Origin: Glaciimonas sp. PCH181
GTDB taxonomy: Bacteria; Pseudomonadota; Gammaproteobacteria; Burkholderiales; Burkholderiaceae_D
DNA: 64,000 bases
NCBI RefSeq assembly: GCF_003056055.1
Contig: NZ_PYFP01000001.1
Location: forward strand, 186,001 to 250,000
Direction of reading: 5' to 3'
Below the pieces are notes generated by a model. The model was not told the origin of the DNA and made no database searches. It saw only the letters and a program-made list of their open reading frames with translations. A program made the position numbers and the translations under genes. This document shows, piece after piece, positions 1 through 9,059 of the stretch. The first letter of the stretch is position 1; each line of letters starts with the position of its first letter.

Positions 1-2
1 CG

Positions 3-446
3 GTATTGTTTTGCGATGTGGATGGTCGGGTAGTTGGCGCTGCGCACGCCGGTTGGCGTGGTTTAGTCGGCGGTGTACTGGAAAGTACGGTCGCTCGCAT
101 GCGTGACGCAGGGGCTGGAGAGATTATGGCGTGGCTTGGCCCTGCTATCGGTTCGCAACAATTTGAGGTGGGCACTGACGTGTTGACCGCGTTCATGGCT
201 GCTGCGCGGGCGCGGCAAGCATCGGAAGATATTCTGCAACAAACTGAGTCCGCATTTGTGCCGATTGCTGCGCGCTCAGGCAAATATCTGGCGGATATCT
301 ACAGCCTGGCGCGGATCGCGTTACAAGAGGCTGGCGTGCAGCGCGTTTATGGTGGCGGTTTTTGTACCGTCAGCGATCAGCGGTTTTATTCTTTCCGACG
401 CCAGCAGGTGACCGGTCGGATGGCTTCATTGATCTGGCTAAAATAA
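3..446 (+). CDS. pgeF: PgeF/YfiH laccase-domain protein, 3' part
   Basis: This is the C-terminal 147 residues or so of a multicopper polyphenol oxidase (laccase) domain protein, the PgeF/YfiH family. The family acts on peptidoglycan precursors (editing wrongly built UDP-MurNAc) and also shows purine nucleoside phosphorylase or adenosine deaminase activity. The reading frame is open at the left edge, so the true start lies outside the window. Visible family motifs are AHAGWRG, which carries a metal-binding histidine, and WLGPAIGSQQFEVG. The C-terminus (GGGFCTVSD, then FYSFRR) is the usual family end. It lies upstream of the PHA genes, a common Oxalobacteraceae arrangement. Identity is confident; the substrate is not readable from sequence. 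Confidence 0.9.
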   Translation, partial: VLFCDVDGRVVGAAHAGWRGLVGGVLESTVARMRDAGAGEIMAWLGPAIGSQQFEVGTDVLTAFMAAARARQASEDILQQTESAFVPIAARSGKYLADIYSLARIALQEAGVQRVYGGGFCTVSDQRFYSFRRQQVTGRMASLIWLK

Positions 447-459
447 TAACTTTCAGCTA

Positions 460-756
460 TTATTTTTCAGCTATGCTGTCAGATGTTTGTTCCGTTTTTT
501 TTGTAGCGGAATGGTGATCCGGATCATTCGTTTCGGGATTTTCTACTTGGCCTGCTTCGGCCTGGTTAAGCATCCTTCTACGTTGTTCAGCTCTTTGTCG
601 ATTTCTCTTGCGTTGCGGTGTGCCGATCAGGTATAAAACAATTGTCAAAGGAAACACGCCGTACAGCAGGAATGTCATGACTCCGGCAGTAGCCGTTTGT
701 TCGGTGATTGCCATCATAAAGACGACGTAAATCCAGGCGATGGCGACAATATACAT
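460..756 (-). CDS. Small two-TM membrane protein, function unknown
   Basis: This predicts a small inner-membrane protein. Two hydrophobic segments (MYIVAIAWIYVVFMMAI and a second around MTFLLYGVFPLTIVLYLIG) are followed by a very basic stretch (PQRKRNRQRAEQRRR) and a charged hydrophilic tail. I do not recognise a named family; similar short proteins sit beside pgeF and phaC in related bacteria. The start is uncertain: alternative ATGs lie at 795 and 867 on the same frame, and the 867 start would overlap the phaC start. I chose the ATG that leads straight into the first membrane segment and leaves room for a divergent promoter. No clear ribosome binding site decides between them. Confidence 0.6.
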   Translation of the reverse strand: MYIVAIAWIYVVFMMAITEQTATAGVMTFLLYGVFPLTIVLYLIGTPQRKRNRQRAEQRRRMLNQAEAGQVENPETNDPDHHSATKKTEQTSDSIAEK

Positions 757-843
757 ATATAAAAATAGACTTTTAGACGATTCAGCATAGACCATCACAG
801 CCCAGCACAGACCAGCACCATACGCGAAATCAACGGTACCCGC

Positions 844-2652
844 ATGAATACTCCCAAATTTCCTCATTTCGACCCCGCATCGTTATCGCAAGCGTCACAG
901 CAAATGTTGGAGCAGTTTTCTAAAAATTTGCCGCTAAATTTTCCAAGTAATTTTCCAGCGGACATGGCGCAGATGGGCGATCCCAATAAGTGGTTGTCGT
1001 GGTTTCAGCCTCCTGGCGCAGCATCGTTCGGCGCTGCTGGCATTCCGGATGGCGCTTTGAATGACCTTGGTATCAAGCTTGAACCGGCAATACTGCAAAA
1101 ATTACAAACCGAATACACAGAGAAACTTACCGCATTGTGGCAAGACGCATTGGCGGCTCGCACGCCAGCGCTCGCGGATAAACGTTTTAATGGGGCGGCG
1201 TGGCTGGCTAATCCGATGCACGCATTTAATGCTGCCGTGTATTTGCTGAATGGTCACTATTTGACCGCGCTGGTCGATGCAGTCGATGCGCCAGCAAAAA
1301 CCAGGCGCAAAATTGGCTTTGCGATACAGCAAATGGTTGACGCTATGTCGCCTAGCAATTTCCTGGCAACCAACCCGGTTGCGCAGCAATTGGTTGTCGA
1401 TACCAAGGGTGAGAGCTTAACCCGCGGGATGACGCACTTGCTTGCCGATATGCAAAAACGCAAAATATCTCAGACTGATGAGGGTGCGTTTGAAATTGGT
1501 AAAGATGTTGCCACGACCGCAGGTGCGGTGGTTTTCGAGAATGCTTTATTTCAATTAATACAGTACACGCCGTTGACCAAGACTGTGCATCAGCGGCCTT
1601 TGCTGATCGTGCCGCCATGTATCAATAAGTTTTACATCATGGATTTGCAACCGCAAAATTCGCTGGTGCGGTATGCCGTCGAACAAGGCAATACGGTGTT
1701 TTTGATTTCCTGGAGCAATGCGGATGAGTCGCTCGCGAAAACAACTTGGGATCAATACATCGAAGAGGGCGCCGTAAAGGCCCTGCACGTTGCGCAAGAA
1801 ATTTCAGGTCAGGATAAAGTCAACGCATTGGGCTTTTGTGTTGGCGGTACGATATTGTCATCGGCGCTGGCGGTCATGTATGCACGCGGTGAAAAGCCGG
1901 TTGCCAGTCTGACCCTGTTGACAGCATTACTTGATTTCACCGATACCGGCGTTCTCGACGTTTATATCGATGATGCACAAATCAAGATGCGTGAGAAAGC
2001 AATCGGCAATGGCGGCTTAATGCCGGGCCGCGATTTTGCTTCGGCGTTTTCTAGTTTGCGTCCGAACGATCTGGTTTGGAATTATGTTGAATCGAATTAT
2101 CTAAAAGGCGAGGAGCCGACCGCCTTTGATTTGTTGTACTGGAATGCGGATAGTACTAATTTACCTGGCCCGATGTTTTGTTATTATCTGCGTCACATGT
2201 ATTTAGAAAATGCGCTGAAGGAGCCTGGCAAATTGACGGTGGCGGGTGAGAAATTAGATCTAGGGAAAATTGCTGCGCCGACATTTATCTTTGCCTCGCG
2301 TGAAGACCATATCGTGCCATGGACGTCGGCGTACGCATCGACGACTTTACTGAATCCTAAACACGCTGACCGCAATCGTTTTGTTCTTGGTGCATCAGGC
2401 CATATTGCAGGTGTGATTAATCCGCCGAGCAAAAATAAGCGTAGTTATTGGACCAACGCAAAGTCTGATGTTACTGCCGAAGAGTGGATGGACGGCGCGA
2501 CTGAACATCCAGGCAGCTGGTGGACCGAGTGGTCTGGCTTTCTGGCGGAACACGGTGGCAAACAAGTCGCAGCACCACGCAAGCCGGGAAATACAACCTA
2601 TAAATTAATTGAGCCTGCGCCAGGACGTTACGTCAAAGTAAGGGCGGAGTAA
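844..2652 (+). CDS. phaC: Class I poly(3-hydroxyalkanoate) synthase
   Basis: PhaC polymerises (R)-3-hydroxyacyl-CoA, mainly 3-hydroxybutyryl-CoA, into polyhydroxyalkanoate on the surface of storage granules. The 602-residue length fits class I enzymes. The lipase-like box GFCVGG places the catalytic cysteine at residue 332. The other triad members are Asp488 in EDHIVPW and His520 in GASGHIAGV. The variable N-terminal region (about 1-120) precedes the PhaC N domain and the alpha/beta-hydrolase core. The gene leads a phaC-phaB-phaR cluster that lacks an adjacent phaA; a BktB-like thiolase at 52-53 kb could supply that step. The ribosome binding site is poor, so a slightly different start is possible. 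Confidence 0.97.
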   Translation: MNTPKFPHFDPASLSQASQQMLEQFSKNLPLNFPSNFPADMAQMGDPNKWLSWFQPPGAASFGAAGIPDGALNDLGIKLEPAILQKLQTEYTEKLTALWQDALAARTPALADKRFNGAAWLANPMHAFNAAVYLLNGHYLTALVDAVDAPAKTRRKIGFAIQQMVDAMSPSNFLATNPVAQQLVVDTKGESLTRGMTHLLADMQKRKISQTDEGAFEIGKDVATTAGAVVFENALFQLIQYTPLTKTVHQRPLLIVPPCINKFYIMDLQPQNSLVRYAVEQGNTVFLISWSNADESLAKTTWDQYIEEGAVKALHVAQEISGQDKVNALGFCVGGTILSSALAVMYARGEKPVASLTLLTALLDFTDTGVLDVYIDDAQIKMREKAIGNGGLMPGRDFASAFSSLRPNDLVWNYVESNYLKGEEPTAFDLLYWNADSTNLPGPMFCYYLRHMYLENALKEPGKLTVAGEKLDLGKIAAPTFIFASREDHIVPWTSAYASTTLLNPKHADRNRFVLGASGHIAGVINPPSKNKRSYWTNAKSDVTAEEWMDGATEHPGSWWTEWSGFLAEHGGKQVAAPRKPGNTTYKLIEPAPGRYVKVRAE

Positions 2653-2743
2653 ATTTGACTGAATAAGAAATCTCCTCATCGCTGACGTAACCTGTTTAAA
2701 AAAATAGTAACCGCACCACAGTAATCCCCCAGGGGAGTTTCAG

Positions 2744-2769
2744 CGATGCATTGTATGCATCGGTTTTTC
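2744..2769 (+). terminator. Hairpin plus T-tract between phaC and phaB
   Basis: A perfect 8-bp stem (CGATGCAT, loop TGT, ATGCATCG) is followed by GTTTTT. It sits 26 bases before the phaB start codon and just ahead of its ribosome binding site. It could be a partial intrinsic terminator that lowers phaB expression, or an mRNA-stabilising hairpin. The structure is plain in the sequence; its function is inferred. Confidence 0.55.
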
Positions 2770-2794
2770 TTAATTGATTGAAAGAGGAGACAAA

Positions 2795-3535
2795 ATGTCC
2801 AAGCGAATTGCTTATGTAACAGGTGGAATGGGTGGCATTGGGACCCCAATTTGTACTCGTCTTTGCAAAGATGGTTACACTGTGGTCGCTGGCTGTGGTC
2901 CAAATTCGACGCGCAAAGATCGTTGGTTGGCTGAAATGCGCAGCAAAGGTTTTGATATTCACGCATCTGAAGGCAATGTTTCTGATTGGGAGTCGACCAA
3001 AGCCGCTTTCGAAAAAGTTAAAGCTGAGATTGGTGAAGTCGATATTCTGGTGAATAACGCTGGTATTACGCGTGACGGGCAGTTCCGGAAGATGTCTAAG
3101 TCTGACTGGGACGCGGTCATTGATACCAATCTGAACTCCCTGTTCAATGTGACTAAACAGGTTATCGATGGGATGGCCGACCGGGGTTTTGGACGGATCA
3201 TTAATATTTCATCGGTGAATGGGCAAAAAGGCCAGTTTGGTCAGACTAACTACTCGACTGCTAAAGCCGGTATTCACGGTTTTACTATGGCGTTGGCGCA
3301 AGAAGTCGCGACTAAGGGCGTTACCGTGAATACCGTATCGCCTGGTTATGTCGGTACTGATATGGTGCGATCAATTCGTCCTGAGGTTCTTGAAAAAATC
3401 ATTTCAGGTATTCCAGTCAAGCGTTTAGGCGAGCCAGAAGAAATCGCTTCGATTATTGCCTGGATTGCTTCGGAAGAAGGCGGTTATGCTACTGGTTCGG
3501 ATTTCTCCCTGAATGGTGGTCTGCATATGGGGTAA
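2795..3535 (+). CDS. phaB: Acetoacetyl-CoA reductase
   Basis: PhaB reduces acetoacetyl-CoA to (R)-3-hydroxybutyryl-CoA with NADPH, giving the monomer used by PhaC. It is a 246-residue short-chain dehydrogenase/reductase. The cofactor loop TGGMGGIG is at residues 8-15, NNAG follows in the middle, and the catalytic pair YSTAK is Tyr153/Lys157. The start is chosen for the strong AGAGGAGA ribosome binding site about 6 bases upstream of the ATG; an upstream ATG at 2774 has none. The end (SDFSLNGGLHMG) is typical of PhaB. It follows phaC by 142 bases with a hairpin between. Confidence 0.96.
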   Translation: MSKRIAYVTGGMGGIGTPICTRLCKDGYTVVAGCGPNSTRKDRWLAEMRSKGFDIHASEGNVSDWESTKAAFEKVKAEIGEVDILVNNAGITRDGQFRKMSKSDWDAVIDTNLNSLFNVTKQVIDGMADRGFGRIINISSVNGQKGQFGQTNYSTAKAGIHGFTMALAQEVATKGVTVNTVSPGYVGTDMVRSIRPEVLEKIISGIPVKRLGEPEEIASIIAWIASEEGGYATGSDFSLNGGLHMG

Positions 3536-3867
3536 GCAGTAAGTCTGACCGAAAGGTTGGAACGAAGGCTAAATCAGCCGTCTGCTCTCTCTCGTTGTCT
3601 TTGTTGTCTGTAAAACTTTAGTGACGTGTGGCAAAATCTGCGCACGTTGCTAAATAGACTGTCTGGACCAACCTTGCACGTGTTGCGAAGTTGGTCTTTG
3701 TCTACCGGTCGTTTTGCAATAAACCTGTTAATCCCACAATTTGGCGCAATTGGCGCAATATAGTATGTATGCTCACCGTGCTACGACCGGTGGCATGCAT
3801 TGTGTCAGGTTGCTAACTTTACTTATTTAATGTGAATGCGTTAATGCGCGATAAACTGGAAATTCCT
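3536..3867. other. phaB-phaR intergenic region
   Basis: This 332-base spacer holds a weak hairpin at 3666-3700 (GACCAAC paired with GTTGGTC, then TTTG) that may end the phaCB transcript. Near 3741-3758 the 9-mer TTGGCGCAA occurs twice in tandem just before an AT-rich stretch, in the expected promoter position for phaR. That repeat is a candidate operator but I cannot assign a protein to it. No gene or RNA is recognisable. Confidence 0.4.
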
Positions 3868-4431
3868 ATGACTACTACAAAAAAAATTTCGGTGCGCTTG
3901 ATAAAAAAATATCCAAATCGTCGCCTATACGATACGCAAACCAGTTCTTACATCACATTGACTGATGTAAAGCAATTAGTTCTCGATAACGAAGATTTTG
4001 CAGTAATCGATGCAAAGAGCGATGAAGATTTGACGCGTAGTATTTTGCTGCAAATTATCCTGGAAGAAGAATCTAACGGCACGCCGATGTTTTCCAGCGC
4101 GGCGTTATCTCAAATTATTCGTTATTACGGCCATGCGATGCAGGGCATGATGGGATCGTATCTGGAAAAAAATATTCAGGCGTTCATTGATATTCAAAAC
4201 AAACTCACTGAAAACTCAAAAGGTTTTTATGAGGGAAAACCGTTTAGCCCTGAGATGTGGGCACAGTTTATGAATGTTCAGGGGCCAATGATGCAAGGCA
4301 TGATGAGTAATTACATTGAGCAAAGCAAAACCCTGTTTGTACAAATGCAGGAGAAAATGCAAAATCAAAGTAAAAATATGTTTGGTACGTTTCCTTTCGT
4401 GCCCCCGGTAGTAGAAAAAGACAAAAAATAA
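3868..4431 (+). CDS. phaR: PHA synthesis repressor PhaR
   Basis: PhaR binds DNA and nascent PHA granules; when polymer accumulates it leaves the phasin promoter and allows phaP expression. The N-terminal PHB/PHA accumulation-regulator DNA-binding domain is clear (RLIKKYPNRRLYDTQTSSYI near residues 9-29, then DVKQLV and LLQIILEEE). It is followed by the repeated PHB_acc helices (QAFIDIQNKL, FVQMQEKMQ) and a Lys-rich end. The 187-residue form starting at MTTTKK matches known PhaR N-termini better than the longer GTG start at 3832 or the ATG at 3844. The phasin gene it would control is not in this window. Confidence 0.93.
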   Translation: MTTTKKISVRLIKKYPNRRLYDTQTSSYITLTDVKQLVLDNEDFAVIDAKSDEDLTRSILLQIILEEESNGTPMFSSAALSQIIRYYGHAMQGMMGSYLEKNIQAFIDIQNKLTENSKGFYEGKPFSPEMWAQFMNVQGPMMQGMMSNYIEQSKTLFVQMQEKMQNQSKNMFGTFPFVPPVVEKDKK

Positions 4432-4776
4432 TAAGTAGGTTTAAGTGATTGGATATTGGTAATATTTTGTCAATTTCCATGCGTATCCGGTTTCGCTAGA
4501 TTTAAATGCAGGCGTTAATGCTTGCTATAGCAATAACGCAAATGTGTGCTGCTAGCTGGGAATTTACTATTTTGAGCTAATTTGCTGACCTGAATTGGTC
4601 GGCGAGTTGGTCAGTAGCTGCATAAAAGCGCAGCACTGCCTCCAAAATTAAGCATGCCAAACCAGGATTTAATCCAACACTATCTTGCGCTTTGAGAACT
4701 TAAGCAGGTTCTGAGGCGACCATGTCAGCGGAAGGGGTACAATAGCGCCTTCGCTTTGTCCCCCCATTTCTCCGCC
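4432..4776. other. phaR-rimO intergenic region
   Basis: These 345 bases hold no recognisable gene, RNA, repeat or strong terminator. The segment just before 4777 must contain the rimO promoter and leader. I see no clear operator. Confidence 0.4.
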
Positions 4777-6150
4777 ATGTCAAATGTTACTCCAGCAGCC
4801 CCTCCGGCCGCCCCTAAAGTTGGTTTCGTCTCCCTCGGATGCCCGAAGGCTCTAGTCGACTCCGAGCAAATCCTTACCCAATTACGTGCTGAAGGCTACG
4901 AGACTGCCAAGTCATACGATGGTGCCGATCTCGTAATCGTAAATACTTGCGGCTTTATCGACGCCGCTGTGCAAGAGTCTCTGGACGCTATCGGTGAAGC
5001 TCTCAGCGAAAATGGCAAGGTGATTGTCACTGGTTGTTTAGGGGCGAAGAAAGATGCGGCTGGTGACGATATCATCACCAAAATCCATCCGAAGGTTCTG
5101 GAAGTTACCGGTCCTCATGCGCTGGCTGAAGTGATGTTTGCAGTACATAAGCATTTGCCAAAGCCGCACGCACCATTCTTTGATTTAGTCCCATCGCAAG
5201 GCGTGAAGCTGACGCCGAAACATTTTGCGTATCTGAAAATCTCTGAAGGCTGTAATCATCGTTGTAGTTTTTGCATTATTCCATCGATGCGCGGTGATCT
5301 GGTATCGCGCCCAATCGCCGATATTATGTTGGAAGCAGAAAATCTTTTCAAAGCCGGTGTCAAAGAATTATTGGTTATTTCACAAGATACAAGCGCCTAT
5401 GGTGTCGATGTTAAATTCCGCATGGGTTTTTGGAATGGTAAACCGGTCAAAACCCACATGACGCAGTTAGTGACGGCTTTGGGCGATTTGGCTAGCCAAT
5501 ACGGTGCATGGGTACGTTTGCATTATGTCTATCCATATCCACATGTCGACCGAATCATTCCGCTGATGGCAGAAGGAAAAATCTTGCCATATCTGGACGT
5601 GCCATTGCAGCATGCGCACCCAGATGTATTGAAGCGGATGAAGCGTCCTGCTAATGGCGAAAAAAATATCGAGCGTATCCAGGCCTGGCGTGCCATGTGT
5701 CCCGATATCACTATTCGATCGACGTTCATCGCAGGCTTCCCCGGTGAAACCGAAGCAGAGTTTGAATATTTGCTGGATTTCTTGAAAGAAGTTGAGATTG
5801 ATCGTCTGGGCTGCTTTGCTTATTCGCCGGTTGAGGGAGCAACGGCTAACGATATCGCTAATCCTGTGCCGGAAGAATTGCGCGAAGAGCGGCGTGGTCG
5901 CGTTATGTTGTTGCAGGAAGAAATTTCCAAGAAACGCCTGCAAGCCAAAGTGGGCAAAACCATGCGCGTATTGATCGATGCGATTGATCGTAGCGGTGGT
6001 GTTGGCCGCTCCAGTGCCGATGCGCCGGAAATCGACGGCGTGGTGTATGTTAAGCCGCCGTTCGAACCACATAAAAAATTAGTCATTGGTGAGTTTGTCG
6101 ACGTCACCATCACCGCTGCAGATTCTCATGATTTATGGGGAGCTGCATGA
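4777..6150 (+). CDS. rimO: Ribosomal protein S12 methylthiotransferase RimO
   Basis: RimO is a radical-SAM enzyme that adds a methylthio group to the beta-carbon of the conserved aspartate of ribosomal protein S12. All three domains are present in 457 residues: the N-terminal UPF0004 domain with its own cluster cysteines ([22 protein letters not shown]), the radical-SAM core with the CxxxCxxC motif in CNHRCSFC, and a C-terminal TRAM domain. [14 protein letters not shown] is characteristic of RimO rather than MiaB. The ATG at 4777 is preferred over a TTG at 4756. Its stop overlaps the start of the next gene (ATGA), so the two are probably translationally coupled. Confidence 0.96.
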   Translation: MSNVTPAAPPAAPKVGFVSLGCPKALVDSEQILTQLRAEGYETAKSYDGADLVIVNTCGFIDAAVQESLDAIGEALSENGKVIVTGCLGAKKDAAGDDIITKIHPKVLEVTGPHALAEVMFAVHKHLPKPHAPFFDLVPSQGVKLTPKHFAYLKISEGCNHRCSFCIIPSMRGDLVSRPIADIMLEAENLFKAGVKELLVISQDTSAYGVDVKFRMGFWNGKPVKTHMTQLVTALGDLASQYGAWVRLHYVYPYPHVDRIIPLMAEGKILPYLDVPLQHAHPDVLKRMKRPANGEKNIERIQAWRAMCPDITIRSTFIAGFPGETEAEFEYLLDFLKEVEIDRLGCFAYSPVEGATANDIANPVPEELREERRGRVMLLQEEISKKRLQAKVGKTMRVLIDAIDRSGGVGRSSADAPEIDGVVYVKPPFEPHKKLVIGEFVDVTITAADSHDLWGAA

Positions 6151-6632
6151 CGAAAAGGCATCGTGTTGTTTGTCGCGCTGTTTTAACGGCGACATTATTC
6201 GCGGCTTTACCTTTTGGATACGCAGCGCCAGTTGCGGGTGCTGTTGCCCGGCAGGCTGCTGCGGCGAACTCAACGACAGTTACGCCAGTGGCTGCTCAGG
6301 CGCCAGTATCTGGCGATCTGTTTGCCAAGCCACTCACGTTGCGCGGTACGTTGGGTGATGCGACGATTGAAATGCATCTGCAATTAAAGCCGGACCCAAC
6401 CGAGGGCTTGCAAGGCACATATTTCATCATTGGACAAACTTCCAAAGTGCTAGTAGCTGGCGAGTACGAGGGCAGCGATGTAATAATGGAAGAGTCGATA
6501 AACGGCAAGGATGTATCCGGTGAATGGTCCGGCAAGTTCGATGGTGTCTCTTTCAGCGGCACCTGGTCGACTATCGATGATGCGATCACAAAATCGTTTG
6601 TTTTAAAAGTTCTTCCAGCATCCTCGCGATAG
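6147..6632 (+). CDS. Small secreted protein, function unknown
   Basis: This is a 161-residue protein with a typical signal peptide (basic [10 protein letters not shown], then a hydrophobic segment ending near [13 protein letters not shown]). The mature part is a likely beta-rich domain with alternating Gly/Ser and acidic residues ([21 protein letters not shown]-like end). No named family is recognised. The start shares an ATGA overlap with the rimO stop and has GGGGAG about 5 bases upstream, so it is almost certainly co-translated with rimO. An ATG at 6135 in the same frame lacks spacing for a ribosome binding site. Confidence 0.75.
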   Translation: MTKRHRVVCRAVLTATLFAALPFGYAAPVAGAVARQAAAANSTTVTPVAAQAPVSGDLFAKPLTLRGTLGDATIEMHLQLKPDPTEGLQGTYFIIGQTSKVLVAGEYEGSDVIMEESINGKDVSGEWSGKFDGVSFSGTWSTIDDAITKSFVLKVLPASSR

Positions 6633-6653
6633 CAATTTAGCGCCAAATAAAAT

Positions 6654-6682
6654 AGGACATGCAAAAACATTCTGCATGTCCT
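6654..6682. terminator. Perfect 10-bp inverted repeat after the rimO operon
   Basis: AGGACATGCA is followed 9 bases later by its exact reverse complement TGCATGTCCT. It lies 22 bases after the stop of the secreted-protein gene and before the next gene. There is no long T-tract, so it may be a weak terminator, an mRNA-stabilising hairpin, or an operator for the following metC-like gene. Confidence 0.45.
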
Positions 6683-6741
6683 CATCATCCGATAAAGCCG
6701 TGTCAATCGCGGCGAGGTATTCATCAACCGGGTAACGCCAC

Positions 6742-7905
6742 ATGACCAAAAAATCGCCGCAAACCTCCTTAATCCATAGTGAATATAGTGCTCCAGCAGG
6801 CTTTGGTGCATTTACCGTGCCTATCCATCATGCATCGACTGTATTGTTTAAGGATGTGGCCTCGATGCGTGCGCGTAATTGGCTCGATAAGAGTGCGTAT
6901 AACTATGGTTTGCACGGAACCCCGACCACTTTCACGCTAGAAGCGCGGTTGGCCCAGATTGAGGGCGGCGAGTATTGCCGTCTCGCCCCCAGTGGTTTAG
7001 CTGCGATCACATTGGTGGACTTTGCATTTTTAAAGAGTGGCGACGATGTGCTGGTGCCGGACAATGTATATGGTTCAAATCGGGTATTGAGCGATTGGTT
7101 GTCGACTAATTTTGGGATTACTTCGCGTTATTACGATCCGATGATCGGTGCTGGAATTGCTGATTTGATCCAAGCGAATACTAAACTTATCTGGACCGAA
7201 GCGCCGGGATCTGTGTCGATGGAGATACCGGATATTCCTGCAATTTGTGCTGCTGCGCATGCACGCGGCGTATTGGTGGCGCTGGATAATACCTGGTCGG
7301 CGGGATTGGCGTTTCGTGCTTTCGACCATGGCGTTGATATCGTCATGCAGGCACTGACAAAATATCAATCGGGTGGCTCAGATGTGCTGATGGGCGCTGT
7401 TATTACACGCGATCCTGCATTGGCCAAGTTGGTAGAAACGGCTTTCAATAATCTGGGCTTGGGCGTCGGCATGGATGACGTCTATCTCGTCTTACGCAGT
7501 TTGCCGACGATGAAACTGCGTTTTGAAGCGCACGATGCCAGTGCCCGTATTGTGGCCAGCTGGTTTAAAAATCGGCCTGAAATTACGCGAATGTTGCATC
7601 CGGCTTTTTCAGATTGCCCCGGCCATGAAATATGGAAGCGCGACTTTACGGGCGCCGCAGGTTTGTTCTCTGTATTGTTTGATAAACGCTATTCTGAAGA
7701 GCAAACCGATCGCTTTGTCGATAGCCTGAAACTCTTTAAGATTGGTTTTAGCTGGGGTGGTTCGAACAGTCTGGCCGTGCCATATCGTATGCAGAACATG
7801 CGGAAAGATTGGAAAGATCAGGGTATTTTGGTGCGTTTCAATATTGGACTGGAAGATACTCAGGATCTGATCGCCGATATTGAGCAGGCGTTATCGCGGT
7901 TGTAA
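6742..7905 (+). CDS. metC: Cystathionine beta-lyase-like PLP enzyme
   Basis: A 387-residue member of the Cys/Met metabolism PLP-dependent family. The whole-length pattern fits cystathionine beta-lyase, which cleaves cystathionine to homocysteine, pyruvate and ammonia in methionine synthesis. The cofactor lysine is Lys207 in ALTKYQSGGSD. Other family marks are YNYGLHGTPTTFTLE, EAPGSVSMEIPDI and the C-terminal SWGGSNSL. The start ATG follows GGGTAACGCC with no strong ribosome binding site. Sister enzymes (cystathionine gamma-synthase, methionine gamma-lyase) share the fold; SMEIPD and the SWGG pattern favour beta-lyase. Confidence 0.88.
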   Translation: MTKKSPQTSLIHSEYSAPAGFGAFTVPIHHASTVLFKDVASMRARNWLDKSAYNYGLHGTPTTFTLEARLAQIEGGEYCRLAPSGLAAITLVDFAFLKSGDDVLVPDNVYGSNRVLSDWLSTNFGITSRYYDPMIGAGIADLIQANTKLIWTEAPGSVSMEIPDIPAICAAAHARGVLVALDNTWSAGLAFRAFDHGVDIVMQALTKYQSGGSDVLMGAVITRDPALAKLVETAFNNLGLGVGMDDVYLVLRSLPTMKLRFEAHDASARIVASWFKNRPEITRMLHPAFSDCPGHEIWKRDFTGAAGLFSVLFDKRYSEEQTDRFVDSLKLFKIGFSWGGSNSLAVPYRMQNMRKDWKDQGILVRFNIGLEDTQDLIADIEQALSRL

Positions 7906-7912
7906 ATGTAAA

Positions 7913-7945
7913 AAATGGCGCGGTTTTTTGAAAACCGCGCCATTT
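7913..7945. terminator. Bidirectional intrinsic terminator
   Basis: A perfect 15-bp stem (AAATGGCGCGGTTTT, loop TTG, then the exact complement) with A- and T-tracts on both sides lies between two convergent genes. It can end transcription of metC from the left and of the acetyltransferase from the right; it overlaps the acetyltransferase stop codon by two bases. Confidence 0.9.
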
Positions 7946-8480
7946 AGCTTAGAGTCTGTAACATATAAATAGCGTTAGTGAAGCCGGTTACCTGATAACT
8001 CAGCAGATTTTTTGATGCTTCGGTGGATAGGTTGTGATGGGGCGAATAGCCAAATGCCATCCAAAAAGGCTGGGATTGCTGAACTGCTACTAGAGCGCTC
8101 GAACCAAGTCCGGCGCTGCGGGCGTATGCCAACGCCGTCTTTACCAGTGCTTGCCCGGCGCGCTGTCCGCGCAAGCGCGGCGATACTGCCAGGTCATGCA
8201 GATACAGGCAGTCTGGATTTGAGGCTACTTCGAATGTCGCGTTCAGCGCAGTCACCATCCCCCGGTGCGACGGATAGCTAAATAAATAGGCCGATGGCGT
8301 GTCATCGTGCTCTAACAACCAGCAAGTCTGCTGGCTGCTTTGCAATCGCATCAAAATAACAGCTTCCGGTTCCGTCATGGAAGGCGGATAACACGCCATT
8401 TGGATTTGCAGCAAGGCCGGGACGTCCTCGGCAGACATGCGCCGTACCGAGAACGCTGGCTTGTTGATGTCAGAAGTCAT
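7944..8480 (-). CDS. GNAT-family N-acetyltransferase
   Basis: A 178-residue GNAT acetyltransferase. The acetyl-CoA pyrophosphate loop is visible as LAVSPRLRGQRAGQALV (R/Q-x-x-G-x-G/A pattern), preceded by YLHDLAVSP. The N-terminal part (RRMSAEDVPALLQIQMACYPPSM) is typical of one-domain GNATs. The substrate cannot be predicted. It is convergent with metC and 14 bases upstream of the next minus-strand gene's stop, so it may be read with 8495-8857 and serB. Confidence 0.85.
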   Translation of the reverse strand: MTSDINKPAFSVRRMSAEDVPALLQIQMACYPPSMTEPEAVILMRLQSSQQTCWLLEHDDTPSAYLFSYPSHRGMVTALNATFEVASNPDCLYLHDLAVSPRLRGQRAGQALVKTALAYARSAGLGSSALVAVQQSQPFWMAFGYSPHHNLSTEASKNLLSYQVTGFTNAIYMLQTLS

Positions 8481-8494
8481 GCTAATGATCGTGA

Positions 8495-8857
8495 TTAAAC
8501 TGGCATAGTTTTATTATCATTCAGATCGAGCAAGCCTTTGATCAGGCGATAGGCTTTCCATATCCACGCAACTCCCCATATCAGCAATGCTACGGGGACG
8601 CCGATGACAGTCACAAATAGAACGCCGCCGATGATGACCCATACCAGATACCACCAAAATGAGCGAATTTGCCATTGATGATGACTATAGATAAACGTGT
8701 TCGCTGCATCTTCTCGTTTTATATAGTTGATGATCAGCGGAATAAAAGAAAACAGACCTAAGGAAAATACGAAGCTGAGGCCGTGACATATATACAGCCA
8801 CCATGCGAGATTTTTTAGGGAGTGGGTCTTGTTATCGAATACTAATTCTTGTGTCAT
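8495..8857 (-). CDS. DUF4870-like small membrane protein
   Basis: A 120-residue protein with three to four hydrophobic segments (WWLYICHGLSFVFSLGLFSFIPLIINYI, FWWYLVWVIIGGVLFVTVIGVPVALLIWGVAWIW). The middle motif YSHHQWQIRSFWW and the closing YRLIKGLLDLND resemble DUF4870-type proteins common in Neisseriales and Burkholderiales. No biochemical role is established for it. The ATG has a modest AAGGATC ribosome binding site upstream. Confidence 0.78.
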   Translation of the reverse strand: MTQELVFDNKTHSLKNLAWWLYICHGLSFVFSLGLFSFIPLIINYIKREDAANTFIYSHHQWQIRSFWWYLVWVIIGGVLFVTVIGVPVALLIWGVAWIWKAYRLIKGLLDLNDNKTMPV

Positions 8858-9059
8858 CGTAGCGATCCTTCAAGTAAATGATGATGGTGAGGAATGATAG
8901 ATGCGCTGTAGTTATCAGTATGACTGCGCAAAACCGTATTGGCTGATCGAGGTTTTGGCGTCGAGGTGAGCGGGTCACCTCGACACATCCGCTTTGATAC
9001 ATTCTTCCTCGGTAAGTTTCGAGACGGTCGCTACTGAGGCGATTTAATGACAATCCCAA

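Noticed and set aside
8832..9059. 75-codon minus-strand frame between serB and the small membrane protein gene
   Set aside because: It overlaps the start of the real gene at 8495-8857, has unlikely composition and no family match.
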